Notes under the pieces: model-generated
Databases searched by the model: none
What the model saw: only the letters and a program-made list of their open reading frames with translations
What the model was told of the DNA's origin: nothing
Assembly: GCA_910585265.1 (NCBI GenBank)
Contig: CAJUCA010000025.1
Location: 3,392-45,246, forward strand
Length of the DNA: 41,855 nucleotides
DNA from: an uncultured Oscillospiraceae bacterium
Lineage (GTDB): Bacteria; Bacillota; Clostridia; Oscillospirales; Oscillospiraceae
Reading direction: 5' to 3'
Part shown: positions 23,790 to 32,075 of the stretch, piece after piece
Numbering within the stretch: position 1 is the stretch's first letter
Layout of the letters: each line of letters starts with the position of its first letter
Position numbers and translations under genes: made by a program

Positions 23790-24668
23790 ATGTCCTTCCT
23801 GAACAACGCGATCACCGGGGTCAGCCTGGGCAGCATCTACGCCATCATCGCCCTGGGCTACACCATGGTGTACGGCATCGCCAAAATGCTGAACTTCGCC
23901 CACGGGGACGTGATCATGGTGGGGGCCTACGTGTGCTTCTTCGCCATGGGCAATTTTAACCTGCCCCCGGCGGTGGGGGTGGTGCTGGCGGTGGTGGTGT
24001 GCACCGTGCTGGGCATGGTGATTGAACGGCTGGCCTACAAGCCCCTCCGGGCGGCCCCCTCCCTGGCGGTGCTGATCACCGCCATCGGCGTCAGCTACTT
24101 TTTGCAGAACAGCGCGCAGCTCCTCTGGGGCGCGGCCACCAAGGTGTTCACCCCCATCGTGTCCGGCTCCCTGGCCCTGGTGCCGGGGCAGCTTTCCATC
24201 TCCTACGTGGCCATCCTGTCGGTGGCGTGCTGCGTCGTGGTGATGGTGGGCCTGACCCTGTTCACCGGGCAGACCAAGCTGGGCAAGGCCATGCGGGCCT
24301 GCTCCGAGGACAAGGGGGCGGCCCAGCTCATGGGCATCGACGTGAACGCCACCATCTCCATGACCTTTGCCATCGGCTCCGCCCTGGCCGCGCTGGCGGG
24401 GGTGCTGATGTGCTCCGCCTACCCGGTGCTGTCCCCCACCACCGGGTCCCTGCCCGGCATCAAGGCGTTTACCGCCGCGGTGTTCGGCGGCATCGGCTCC
24501 ATCCCCGGGGCCCTGCTGGGCGGCGTCCTGCTGGGGGTGATCGAGACCTTCGCCAACGCCTACATCTCCACCGAGCTGTCCGACGCGGTGGTGTTCGCGG
24601 TGCTGATCGTGGTGCTGCTGGTGCGTCCCGCGGGGCTGATGGGCAAGTATGTGCCCGAGAAAGTGTGA
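23790..24668 (+). CDS. livH: branched-chain amino-acid type ABC transporter, permease LivH
   Basis: 292 residues, about eight hydrophobic segments. Family features: N-terminal GVSLGSIYAIIALGYTMVYGI followed by AKMLNFAHGDV, AYKPLRAAPSLAVLITAIG, LGKAMRACSEDKGAAQLMGI (the loop that contacts the ATPase), and a C-terminal GGIGSIPGALLGGVLLGVIE. It forms the membrane channel with LivM. GAGGTGAGG lies before ATG 23790, and the stop is 7 bp before livM. Confidence 0.95.
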   Translation: MSFLNNAITGVSLGSIYAIIALGYTMVYGIAKMLNFAHGDVIMVGAYVCFFAMGNFNLPPAVGVVLAVVVCTVLGMVIERLAYKPLRAAPSLAVLITAIGVSYFLQNSAQLLWGAATKVFTPIVSGSLALVPGQLSISYVAILSVACCVVVMVGLTLFTGQTKLGKAMRACSEDKGAAQLMGIDVNATISMTFAIGSALAALAGVLMCSAYPVLSPTTGSLPGIKAFTAAVFGGIGSIPGALLGGVLLGVIETFANAYISTELSDAVVFAVLIVVLLVRPAGLMGKYVPEKV

Positions 24669-24675
24669 GGCGGCC

Positions 24676-25764
24676 ATGGAAAAGAGACTGAACGGGAAAC
24701 GAATCAGCAAAGCCTCCCTCAACGGCTTTGTCAACTACGGCATTGTGATCGCCGCTTTCGCCCTGATCCAGATCCTGCTGGCGGTGCAGAAGCCGCTGGG
24801 GGTGACCCTGGTGTCCAACATCATGCAGAGCCTGCTGGTGCCCGCCTGCTGTTACATTGTGATGGCGGTGTCCCTGAACCTGACGGTGGGCATTTTAGGG
24901 GAGCTGTCCCTGGGCCACGCGGGCTTTATGAGCCTGGGGGCCTTCTCCGGGGTGGTGGCCTCCTTCCTGCTGGCGGAGGCGATCCCCTTCGCCCCCCTGC
25001 GCCTTGCCCTGTCCATGGCGGTGGGCGCGGTGTTCGGGGCGGCGGGAGGCGTGATTGTGGGCGTGCCCGTGCTGCGCCTGCAGGGCGATTATCTCGCCAT
25101 CGTCACCCTGGCCTTCGGGCAGATCATCAAGAACATCATCATGGTGCTGTACGTGGGGGTGGACGGCGAGGGCTTCCATATGGCCCTCAGCTCCGAGAGA
25201 TTCCATCTGGCGGAGGAGGGCACCGCCATCATCAAAGGCCCCATGGGGGCGGTGGGGGTGCAGAAGCTGGCCTCCTTCACCGCCGGGTTTGTGCTGATTT
25301 TGATCACCCTGCTGGTGGTGCAGAACCTGGTGAACAGCCGCTCCGGGCGGGCCATCATGGCCCTGCGGGACAACCGCATCGCCGCGGAGAGCGTGGGCAT
25401 CAACGTCACCAAGTACAAGCTGATGGCCTTTGTCACCTCGGCGGCCCTGGCGGGGGCGGCGGGCGCGCTGTTCGGGCTGAACTACTCGTCCACCGTGGCC
25501 TCCAAGTTCGACTTCAACAGCTCCATTCTGGTGCTGGTGTTCGTGGTGCTGGGGGGGCTGGGGTCCATCCGGGGCTCCATCATCGCCGCGGCGGTGCTGT
25601 ACGTCCTGCCCGAGCTGCTGCGGCAGTTCAATATCTCCGACTACCGTATGCTGATCTACGCCATCATCCTCATCCTGGTGATGCTGGTGACCAACAACGA
25701 CCAGCTCAAAACGCTGGCGGGCCGGATCATCCCGAAGCGGAAGGGGGCGGCGAGCCATGGCTGA
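24676..25764 (+). CDS. livM: branched-chain amino-acid type ABC transporter, permease LivM
   Basis: 362 residues and about nine hydrophobic segments. Typical blocks: VMAVSLNLTVGILGELSLGH followed by AGFMSLGAFSG, VGVPVLRLQGDYLAIVTLAF, GRAIMALRDNRIAAESVGIN (ATPase contact loop), and FVVLGGLGSIRGSIIAAAVL. I use ATG 24676, 5 bp after GAGG, instead of the ATG at 24649 inside livH. It overlaps livG by 8 bp. Confidence 0.95.
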   Translation: MEKRLNGKRISKASLNGFVNYGIVIAAFALIQILLAVQKPLGVTLVSNIMQSLLVPACCYIVMAVSLNLTVGILGELSLGHAGFMSLGAFSGVVASFLLAEAIPFAPLRLALSMAVGAVFGAAGGVIVGVPVLRLQGDYLAIVTLAFGQIIKNIIMVLYVGVDGEGFHMALSSERFHLAEEGTAIIKGPMGAVGVQKLASFTAGFVLILITLLVVQNLVNSRSGRAIMALRDNRIAAESVGINVTKYKLMAFVTSAALAGAAGALFGLNYSSTVASKFDFNSSILVLVFVVLGGLGSIRGSIIAAAVLYVLPELLRQFNISDYRMLIYAIILILVMLVTNNDQLKTLAGRIIPKRKGAASHG

Positions 25765-26620
25765 CAAGAAGCAGTTCCCCAAGGGCAAAATGGTGCCCGT
25801 GCCCAGCGTGTCCATTATCCCGGAGCGGGACGTGGACAAGACGCCCATCCTGGAGTGTAGCCACCTGGGCATCGACTTCGGCGGCCTCACCGCCGTGAAC
25901 GAGTTCAACATCACCGTGGGCCGCACGGAGATCGCCGGCCTCATCGGCCCCAACGGGGCGGGCAAGACCACCGTGTTCAACCTGCTTACCAAGGTCTACC
26001 AGCCCACCCGGGGCACCATCCTGCTGGACGGGCTGGACACCCACGGCAAGACCCCCGCCCAGATCAACCGCATGGGCATCGCCCGCACCTTCCAGAACAT
26101 CCGGCTGTTCAGCAGCCTGTCCGTGGAGGACAACGTGAAGATCGGCCTGCACAACCAGGAGAAATACTCCATGTTCTCCGGCATCCTCCGCCTGCCCAAG
26201 TACTGGCGGCAGGAGAAGGCCGCCCACGAGCGGGCCCTGGAGCTGCTGAGCATATTCAATATGGAGGATCTGGCGGGCCACCAGGCGGGCAGCCTGCCCT
26301 ACGGGGCGCAGCGGCGGCTGGAGATCGTCCGGGCCTTAGCCACCAACCCGTCCCTGCTGCTGCTGGACGAGCCGGCGGCGGGGATGAACCCCTCCGAGAC
26401 GGCGGAGCTGATGGAGAACATCGTGAAGATCCGGGACACCTTCCAGATCGCCGTGATGCTCATCGAGCACGACATGAACCTGGTCATGGGCATCTGCGAG
26501 GGCATCTGTGTGCTGAACTTCGGCCAGATCATCGCCAAGGGGACGGCGGAGCAGATCCAGTCCAACCCCACGGTGATCGAGGCCTACCTGGGCAAGCAGC
26601 GGGAAGGGGGCGGGGCGTAA
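25757..26620 (+). CDS. livG: branched-chain amino-acid type ABC transporter, ATPase LivG
   Basis: 287 residues. Walker A GPNGAGKTT (about 64-72), Q-loop region, signature LPYGAQRRLEIVRAL, Walker B SLLLLDEPAAGMNP, and the His-switch in MLIEHDMNLVMGI. A roughly 30-residue N-terminal extension (MADKKQFPKGKMVPVPSVSI...) precedes the usual start of the family; it is real in frame, but a later start is possible. Fuels transport with LivF. Confidence 0.95.
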   Translation: MADKKQFPKGKMVPVPSVSIIPERDVDKTPILECSHLGIDFGGLTAVNEFNITVGRTEIAGLIGPNGAGKTTVFNLLTKVYQPTRGTILLDGLDTHGKTPAQINRMGIARTFQNIRLFSSLSVEDNVKIGLHNQEKYSMFSGILRLPKYWRQEKAAHERALELLSIFNMEDLAGHQAGSLPYGAQRRLEIVRALATNPSLLLLDEPAAGMNPSETAELMENIVKIRDTFQIAVMLIEHDMNLVMGICEGICVLNFGQIIAKGTAEQIQSNPTVIEAYLGKQREGGGA

Positions 26621-27322
26621 ATGCTGAAGGTAAACGACATCAACGTCTATTATGGAGCCATCCACGCCATCAAGGGGGTGTCCTTCGAGGTGCGCCCCGG
26701 CGAGGTGGTCACCCTCATCGGGGCCAACGGCGCGGGCAAGTCCACCATCCTGAATACGGTGTGCGGCCTGCTTCGCTCCCGGACAGGCTCCATTGAGTTT
26801 CTGGGCAAGCCCCTGGGGGCGGTGTCTGCCCACAGGATTGTGGAGCAGGGGCTGGCCCACGTGCCCGAGGGACGGCGGATCTTCCTGCAAATGACGGTGG
26901 AGGAGAATCTGGAGATGGGGGCCTATACCCAGCCCCGGTCCACCATCGCCCCCAGCCTGGAGCGGGTGTATGAGCAGTTCCCCCGGCTGAAGGAGCGGCG
27001 CAAACAGATCGCGGGCACCCTGTCCGGCGGGGAGCAGCAGATGCTGGCCATGGGCCGGGGACTGATGTCCAGCCCCAAGCTGCTGATGCTGGACGAGCCG
27101 TCCATGGGCCTGGCCCCCATCCTGGTGGAGCAGATCTTCGACATCATCAAGCGGCTCCACCAGGCGGGCACCACCATCCTGCTGGTGGAGCAGAACGCCC
27201 AGATGGCCCTGTCTGTGGCGGACCGGGGCTACGTGCTGGAGACGGGCCGGATCGTAGCCACCGGCACCGGTCAGGAGCTGCTGCGGGACGCGGCGGTGAA
27301 AAAGGCGTATCTGGGCGGCTGA
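26621..27322 (+). CDS. livF: branched-chain amino-acid type ABC transporter, ATPase LivF
   Basis: 233 residues, the usual size. Walker A GANGAGKST (about 34-42), signature LSGGEQQMLAMGRGLM, Walker B KLLMLDEPSMGLAP, His-switch region ILLVEQNAQMALSVAD. The start codon follows the livG stop with no gap, so translation is coupled. Last gene of the liv operon, followed by a bidirectional terminator. Confidence 0.96.
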   Translation: MLKVNDINVYYGAIHAIKGVSFEVRPGEVVTLIGANGAGKSTILNTVCGLLRSRTGSIEFLGKPLGAVSAHRIVEQGLAHVPEGRRIFLQMTVEENLEMGAYTQPRSTIAPSLERVYEQFPRLKERRKQIAGTLSGGEQQMLAMGRGLMSSPKLLMLDEPSMGLAPILVEQIFDIIKRLHQAGTTILLVEQNAQMALSVADRGYVLETGRIVATGTGQELLRDAAVKKAYLGG

Positions 27323-27336
27323 GTTCACAAGATGAC

Positions 27337-27373
27337 AAAACGCCCCCTGCGGAAGATACCGCAGGGGGCGTTT
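27337..27373. terminator. bidirectional terminator after livF
   Basis: AAACGCCCCCTGCGG / CCGCAGGGGGCGTTT (stem 15 bp, 6-base loop), with TTT on plus and AAAA before it on the minus-strand exit side. It separates livF from the convergent DHHW gene. Confidence 0.85.
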
Positions 27374-27464
27374 GCTGTGTTTCCATTACCGCTCTGCTTC
27401 CGTTGCCGTCGCAGTTGTGCACGGTCTGCGCCCGCGCTCGTCGGCGAGCTTCAAGCTCTTTTTG

Positions 27465-27492
27465 GTTCCTTTTTCTCTTGAGAAAAAGGAAC
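27465..27492 (-). terminator. AT-rich hairpin abutting the DHHW gene stop
   Basis: GTTCCTTTTTCTC / GAGAAAAAGGAAC stem-loop touches the TAA of the DHHW gene (27493-27495). On the minus strand it is followed by CAAAAAG rather than a T run, so it may protect the mRNA end rather than terminate. Confidence 0.4.
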
Positions 27493-28623
27493 TTAGCGGG
27501 CCAGCTTGAACAGGTTGATGTCGGTGGCGAAGTTGGCGGCGGAGTAGAGCACCAGCACCTGATCGATGCCGTTGTCCGCCACGTACTGGGTCAGGGCGGT
27601 GTTGTTATACCGCAGGTCGAACAGGTGGACCTCCTGGAACTCCTCCGCCAGGAAGGGGGCCAGGGAGTCGGAGTAGGAGTCCCGGATCACCAGCAGCCTG
27701 CCGCCTGCGGCGTCCGGGTTCTTGATGACGCACAGGGGCTGGTTGCCGCCTAAAAAGTAGGCGTACTTGTCCTTGACCTCCAGCTTCTCCGGGTAGTACA
27801 GCCCCCCCGGAATGGCCACGCCCTCGGGGTAGCGGTCCACGGTGACGCGGCCCCCGGTGCCGCCCTCGGGTATGACGGCGTAGATGCTGTCCGGCTCTAC
27901 CCAGGCCGCCCCGGAGGAGGAGTAGGTGGTGCCGTAGAAGGAATCGGAACACAGCGTCAAAGGATAATCATAAATCCCTCCGCTGTCCCCCATGCCCTGC
28001 ATCAGCCCCAGGTAGCCTCGATATGCCCCCATGGTGGTCCAGTGGTGGTCGGTGCGGTAAAAGCTGTCCTCCGTACCGGTCAGCGGGCCTCGGAGGTCGA
28101 TAAAGGTGATCTCGTCCCCGCACAGCTCCGCCGCCTGCTGGATGGTGGAGCCGTCGTCCGCATTGGGGGCGTTGGCGGGCAGGAGATCCGCCCACACCCA
28201 GCTCTTGTCCGGCACCAGGGAGAAGTACACCGGAACAGTCAGGTTCTGCCCCAGGGCGTTGACGAAGCCCACCTTCTGCTCCAGATCCCCGGGGCTGGGG
28301 GCGTTGAACTGGGCGAACAGGGTCTGGCCGTCGGTGCCGAAATAGACCTTGTTGTTCTCCTGCTTGCCCAGGGCGCGCTCGGAATACGCCTTGAGCTGAA
28401 TCCACTGGTCCCGCAGGGGGAACTGGTCGGTGACGTAGTCCTCAAACTTCTCCATAAACTCCCCCGAGCGCAGGGTTTTCAGCGTGGGGGCCTTGAACTG
28501 GGCCAGGAAACGGTTTTCCTGGTCGGAGAAGTCCCGGCTGGGGGAGAGGATCAGGGCCGCGCCGAAGCCGAAGATGAACAGGCAGAACAGCACGGTGATG
28601 AAGATAGAATACTTTTTGCTCAT
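27493..28623 (-). CDS. DHHW family protein (AlgX/SGNH-like)
   Basis: The 376-residue protein has an N-terminal membrane anchor (SIFITVLFCLFIFGFGAALI), the opening motif FSDQENRFLAQF, FEDYVTDQFPLRDQWIQLKA, the family DHHW in FYRTDHHWTTMGAYRGY (about 190), and near the end VIRDSYSDSLAPFLAEEFQEVHLFDLRY, resembling the catalytic or structural SGNH parts of AlgJ/AlgX. These proteins work outside the membrane with MBOAT acyltransferases to O-acylate a polymer. The usual partner, an MBOAT gene, lies upstream (29578-31011) but is separated from it by a hydrolase gene. The polymer target cannot be told. Confidence 0.88.
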   Translation of the reverse strand: MSKKYSIFITVLFCLFIFGFGAALILSPSRDFSDQENRFLAQFKAPTLKTLRSGEFMEKFEDYVTDQFPLRDQWIQLKAYSERALGKQENNKVYFGTDGQTLFAQFNAPSPGDLEQKVGFVNALGQNLTVPVYFSLVPDKSWVWADLLPANAPNADDGSTIQQAAELCGDEITFIDLRGPLTGTEDSFYRTDHHWTTMGAYRGYLGLMQGMGDSGGIYDYPLTLCSDSFYGTTYSSSGAAWVEPDSIYAVIPEGGTGGRVTVDRYPEGVAIPGGLYYPEKLEVKDKYAYFLGGNQPLCVIKNPDAAGGRLLVIRDSYSDSLAPFLAEEFQEVHLFDLRYNNTALTQYVADNGIDQVLVLYSAANFATDINLFKLAR

Positions 28624-28635
28624 AATGATATCCCC

Positions 28636-29556
28636 TCATTCAAGGAAAGCCAGAACGGTATCGGTATATTTTTCCGCTTCCTCAAGCCTTGGAAAGTGCC
28701 CGCTGTTTTCAAAAACCGCCTGGGTCACCTTGGGCGCGCGGCTCATAATAGACTGGATTTGATGCCTGGAGCAGGCGGGATCGTAGGCTCCGTTGATCAA
28801 CAGCATGGGGGCCGAAATTTTTGGGAGCATGGGCAGGAGATTGTCGGTCATCCTCACCTTGCTTGGCGGGGAACCGTCCGGCGCGGGCCGCGCTTCCAGC
28901 AGCTTTTTCAGATGCTGCTCCCCCTTCGCCCACATTTCATCCGTGATGCCGGAGGTGTCCATACTCCTCCAATATTCCTCAAAAGAAATCCCGTGCAGGT
29001 AAAACCGCAGCTCCATATCCGTGACATAGCCCAGCAGGGCGGATAGATCCCATACGATCTCCGCCTTGTCCGGATAGTCCGCAGATTTGATCTTTTCACA
29101 CAGCCCGCTTGCCTGCCTGTCGTTCAGGCTGTTGATATGTTCGCTCAAATATTCGGCGGTTGACCGGGCGGAATCCTCAAAATACAGCGATGGGCATTCC
29201 AGAATGATCCTGTGGATGGAATCTGGGTAGGTGTGGGCGTATAACACCGCAAGCATACCGCCATAGGAATGGCCCAGGATACTCCATTTCCCGAACCCCA
29301 GCAGGCTCCGCATTTCCTCAATCATTTCGATCTGATCTTCCATGCTGTAGCTTTCCTGCCCGGCGATGGCGTCGGAGCGCAACACCCCCAGCTGGTCAAA
29401 GATAACGACCTTCATTTTCCCGCTCAACGCCTTTGCCTGGTTCACAAAATCCAGACAGCTTGCCCCCGGGCCTCCATGAAAGTACAGCAGGGTATCGCTA
29501 TGCTCCGCGCCATATACCTCATACCAGATTTTTTTGCCCCAAATGTCGATGAACAT
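28636..29556 (-). CDS. alpha/beta hydrolase (proline iminopeptidase-like)
   Basis: The 306-residue protein has the oxyanion motif HGGPG (27-31), the nucleophile elbow GHSYGG (about 95-100), an Asp in LLINGAYDPACSRHQ, and the catalytic His in ENSGHFPRLEEAEKY. It resembles proline iminopeptidase/hydrolase-like esterases. It lies between MBOAT and DHHW genes, 21 bp and 12 bp from them, with a strong AAAGGAGGG site. Its base composition is visibly more AT-rich than all neighbours, which suggests recent acquisition. Whether it acts in the acylation pathway or is only a passenger is unknown. Confidence 0.88.
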   Translation of the reverse strand: MFIDIWGKKIWYEVYGAEHSDTLLYFHGGPGASCLDFVNQAKALSGKMKVVIFDQLGVLRSDAIAGQESYSMEDQIEMIEEMRSLLGFGKWSILGHSYGGMLAVLYAHTYPDSIHRIILECPSLYFEDSARSTAEYLSEHINSLNDRQASGLCEKIKSADYPDKAEIVWDLSALLGYVTDMELRFYLHGISFEEYWRSMDTSGITDEMWAKGEQHLKKLLEARPAPDGSPPSKVRMTDNLLPMLPKISAPMLLINGAYDPACSRHQIQSIMSRAPKVTQAVFENSGHFPRLEEAEKYTDTVLAFLE

Positions 29557-29577
29557 ACGAGCGTCCCTCCTTTTGGC

Positions 29578-31011
29578 CTAAAAACGGAAGTAGAGGAACG
29601 GATTGTAGGTGCCGTCCACCAGATAGGCGGTGGTGAACACCAGCCCCGCCAGCATCAGCACCGGGAAGGCGATCTGACGGGCCCGCTCCGGCAGCTTGTG
29701 CCACAGGTTCTTGGCCAGCGGCGTGGCGGCCACGATGCCGATCACCAGAATGGGCAGGTAGTTGCGCAGGTAGTACAGGAAATCCCCGTCCAGCGCGCCC
29801 GCGCCAAAGCCGAACATGGCGGCCAGGTACGGCCCCATGGCGGAGAAATCCTCCACCGCGAAGATGGCCCAGCCCACCACGGCGATGAGCACGCCGTAGA
29901 CGTGGCACACCCAGGCGGGGGCCCTGTCCAGGGCCCTGCCCAGCCACACCTTCTCCAGGCCGATCCACACGAACCAGTACAGGCCCCAGCACAGGAAGTT
30001 CCAGCTGGCCCCGTGCCAGATGCCGGTGGCGGCCCAGACCACCAGCAGGTTGAACACCATCCGGCCCTTCCCCACCCGGGAGCCGCCCAGGGGGAAGTAC
30101 AGGTACTCCCGGAACCAGCTGCCCAGGGAGATGTGCCACCGCCGCCAGAACTCGCTGGCGGACTTGGAGATATAGGGGTAGTTGAAGTTCTCCAAAAACT
30201 CGAAGCCCAGCATACGGCCCAGGCCGATGGCCATATCGGAGTAGCCGGAGAAGTCGAAATAGAGCTGGAGGGAGAAGGCGATGATGCCCAGCCACGCCCC
30301 CAGTGTGGTGAGCTGGGCGGTGGGGGTGGCGAGGTACACGTCCCACAGCGGCCCCAGGGCGTTGGCCAGCAGCACCTTCTTGCAGGCCCCGATGGTGAAC
30401 CGCTGGACGCCGGAGGCGAACCGCTGGAAGGTGTGGTCCCGCTGCTCCAGCTGGTCGTCCAGATCCTTGTACTTCAGGATGGGCCCGGCGATGAGCTGGG
30501 GGAACAGGGTGACGAAGGTGCCGAAGGTGACGATGTTCTTCTGGCACCGGGCGTCCCCCCGGTACACGTCGATGGTGTAGCTCATGGTCTGGAAGGTGTA
30601 GAAGGAGATGCCGATGGGCAGGGTGAAGCCGATGGACTCCCCCCAGGGCATGGGCAGATTGTCGATCACCGGCAGGAAGCCCGCGCCGACGGCGGCAAGG
30701 CTCCCGGCGATGAAGTTCCAGTACTTGAAGAAGCCCAGCAGGGCCAGGTTGAAGATCACCGACGAGGCCACCGCCATCCGGGCACCCCTGTCATTGCCCT
30801 TTGCTTTACACCGGGTGACAATCCGCCCGTGGGAGTAGTCGATGGCGATGGACAGGAACATGATCACCATGTACACCGGCTCCCCCCAGCCGTAGAAGAT
30901 CAGGTTGGCGATGAGGAGCACCAGGTTGCGCCACCGCAGGGGGGAGATGTAGTACAGGGTCAATACGACGGGGAAATAGAGGAACAGAAAATACGGACTG
31001 GAAAATATCAT
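29578..31011 (-). CDS. MBOAT family O-acyltransferase (AlgI/DltB-like)
   Basis: 477 residues with about 11-12 hydrophobic segments. Family features: YFLFLYFPVVLTLYYISP, LGFFKYWNFIAGS, PIGISFYTFQTMSYTIDVYR, FPQLIAGPILKYKDL, DFSGYSDMAIGLGRMLGFEF, SEFWRRWHISLGSWFREYLY, and the histidine of GIWHGASWNFLCWG near residue 325. It should move acyl groups across the membrane to an extracellular polymer. GAGGTGA precedes ATG 31011. Upstream are three DUF4358 genes, downstream the hydrolase and DHHW genes. Confidence 0.94.
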   Translation of the reverse strand: MIFSSPYFLFLYFPVVLTLYYISPLRWRNLVLLIANLIFYGWGEPVYMVIMFLSIAIDYSHGRIVTRCKAKGNDRGARMAVASSVIFNLALLGFFKYWNFIAGSLAAVGAGFLPVIDNLPMPWGESIGFTLPIGISFYTFQTMSYTIDVYRGDARCQKNIVTFGTFVTLFPQLIAGPILKYKDLDDQLEQRDHTFQRFASGVQRFTIGACKKVLLANALGPLWDVYLATPTAQLTTLGAWLGIIAFSLQLYFDFSGYSDMAIGLGRMLGFEFLENFNYPYISKSASEFWRRWHISLGSWFREYLYFPLGGSRVGKGRMVFNLLVVWAATGIWHGASWNFLCWGLYWFVWIGLEKVWLGRALDRAPAWVCHVYGVLIAVVGWAIFAVEDFSAMGPYLAAMFGFGAGALDGDFLYYLRNYLPILVIGIVAATPLAKNLWHKLPERARQIAFPVLMLAGLVFTTAYLVDGTYNPFLYFRF

Positions 31012-31036
31012 ACCCGGTCACCTCGTGGTTAGGTTG

Positions 31037-31066
31037 AGCTGCCCCGGCGTTTCCGCCGGGGCAGCT
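31037..31066 (-). terminator. GC hairpin between DUF4358 gene 1 and MBOAT gene
   Basis: AGCTGCCCCGGCG-TTTC-CGCCGGGGCAGCT is a perfect 13-bp stem with no T run on either side. It may reduce read-through into the MBOAT gene. Directly beside it lies a lone copy of the element end (31069-31080). Confidence 0.55.
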
Positions 31067-31068
31067 TG

Positions 31069-31080
31069 GAATACAGGCTC
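31069..31080 (-). repeat. lone end of the palindromic element
   Basis: GGAATACAGGCTC (about 31068-31080) matches the right-end motif GTGAATACAGGTTCT. No matching left end is nearby, so this looks like a remnant of an element. Confidence 0.45.
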
Positions 31081-31083
31081 CGA

Positions 31084-31866
31084 TCAAAACAGGGCGTTAA
31101 ACTCCGCCACAATCTGGTCGCAGTTCTCGTGTACCACCATCATGACATAGTTCCCGTTGGACACCACCCGGGAGTTGTTCAGCCACTGCTCGGTGGGGCC
31201 GGGATACCACGCGCCGGGCTTACCCTGTCCGTCCGCGCCGCTCATCCGGTCGATGCGGGCCTGGAAGATGGCCTTCACCCGGGCCGCGTCCGCGCTGTTC
31301 TTCACCTGCACCAGCCCGAACTCGCCGTTGTTCATGGACATCTGGCAGATGTAGACCAGACGCTGCTCGGTGGGAATGGAGGTCAGTCCGGCGTAGTAGC
31401 CGTCCAGCAGGGTGGCGTCTGCCAGCTCCAGGAAGCCGAACTCATGCATACTGGTGACGTTCGCGTAGAACGCCGACAGGTCCACGCCCGCCGGGGGCTC
31501 CGGGGTAGGCTCCGGCGTGGGAGCGGGCGTGGGTGTGGGGGCCGGAGTGGGCTTGGGCGTGGGAGCGGGGGTGGGCTTCGGGGTAGGCTTGGGGGTGGGC
31601 TTCGGCGTGGGGGCGGGGGTGGGCGTAGCCTCCGGGGCCTTGGTGGGCTCCGCCGTAGGCTCGGCGGTGGGCTCCTCCGTAGGTTCGGCGGTGGGCTCCT
31701 CCGTGGGCAGCTCCAGGGTGGGGGCCTGGGAGGGCTCCTGGGAGGGCTCGGCGGTGGGGGTGGGATCGGGGGGCACCACGGTGTTCTCCGAGGCGGGATT
31801 GCCGCAGCCGGACAGCAGGGACAGCCCCAGAGCCAGGGCCAGGGTGATGGGAATCAGACGTTTCAT
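31084..31866 (-). CDS. DUF4358 lipoprotein 1, with long Pro-Thr linker
   Basis: The 260-residue lipoprotein has signal ITLALALGLSLLSGC (Cys about 21), then about 110 residues rich in Pro/Thr/Glu/Lys (EPTEEPTAEPTAEP, later KPTPKPTPKPTPAP), a flexible wall-spanning spacer. The C-terminal domain (about 130-260) is DUF4358: ANVTSMHEFGFLELADATLL, IPTEQRLVYICQMSMNNGEF, VKAIFQARIDRM, SNGNYVMMVVHENCDQIVAE. The linker has a short-period repeat. The function of the family is unknown. It is one of three related neighbours in this cluster. Confidence 0.85.
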   Translation of the reverse strand: MKRLIPITLALALGLSLLSGCGNPASENTVVPPDPTPTAEPSQEPSQAPTLELPTEEPTAEPTEEPTAEPTAEPTKAPEATPTPAPTPKPTPKPTPKPTPAPTPKPTPAPTPTPAPTPEPTPEPPAGVDLSAFYANVTSMHEFGFLELADATLLDGYYAGLTSIPTEQRLVYICQMSMNNGEFGLVQVKNSADAARVKAIFQARIDRMSGADGQGKPGAWYPGPTEQWLNNSRVVSNGNYVMMVVHENCDQIVAEFNALF

Positions 31867-31913
31867 ATGTCGCGCACTTCCTTACTTCATTTTTATGTGT
31901 GTGGCGTTTACTG

Positions 31914-32075
31914 AGAACCTGTATTCACAGCCGAGGATGCCGTCGGGGCGAGGGATTTTTCCGTCAGACAAGGCGCGTTTTCGCGGGAATACTTTGTGTA
32001 TTTCAAGAAAACGCAGCGCGGTATGACGGAAAAAGGCCCGTCCAGACGGCGTTTGAGGTTGTGAATACAGGTTCT
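31914..32075 (-). repeat. palindromic element, copy 3 (minus orientation)
   Basis: Left end AGAACCTGTATTCACAGCC (31914-31932); right end GTGAATACAGGTTCT (32061-32075). The arms CCGTCA / TGACGG replace CCGCCA / TGGCGG of copy 1, a compensatory change. The conserved centre reads on the minus strand TTGAAATACACAAAGTATT. The right end includes the TAG stop codon of DUF4358 gene 2 (32074-32076). Confidence 0.9.

Noticed and set aside
26336..27328. Minus-strand frame opposite livF
   Set aside because: Antisense shadow without domain or ribosome binding site.
31517..32026. Plus-strand Gly/Val repeat protein opposite the DUF4358 linker
   Set aside because: It is the antisense of the Pro-Thr repeat; no ribosome binding site or known domain.
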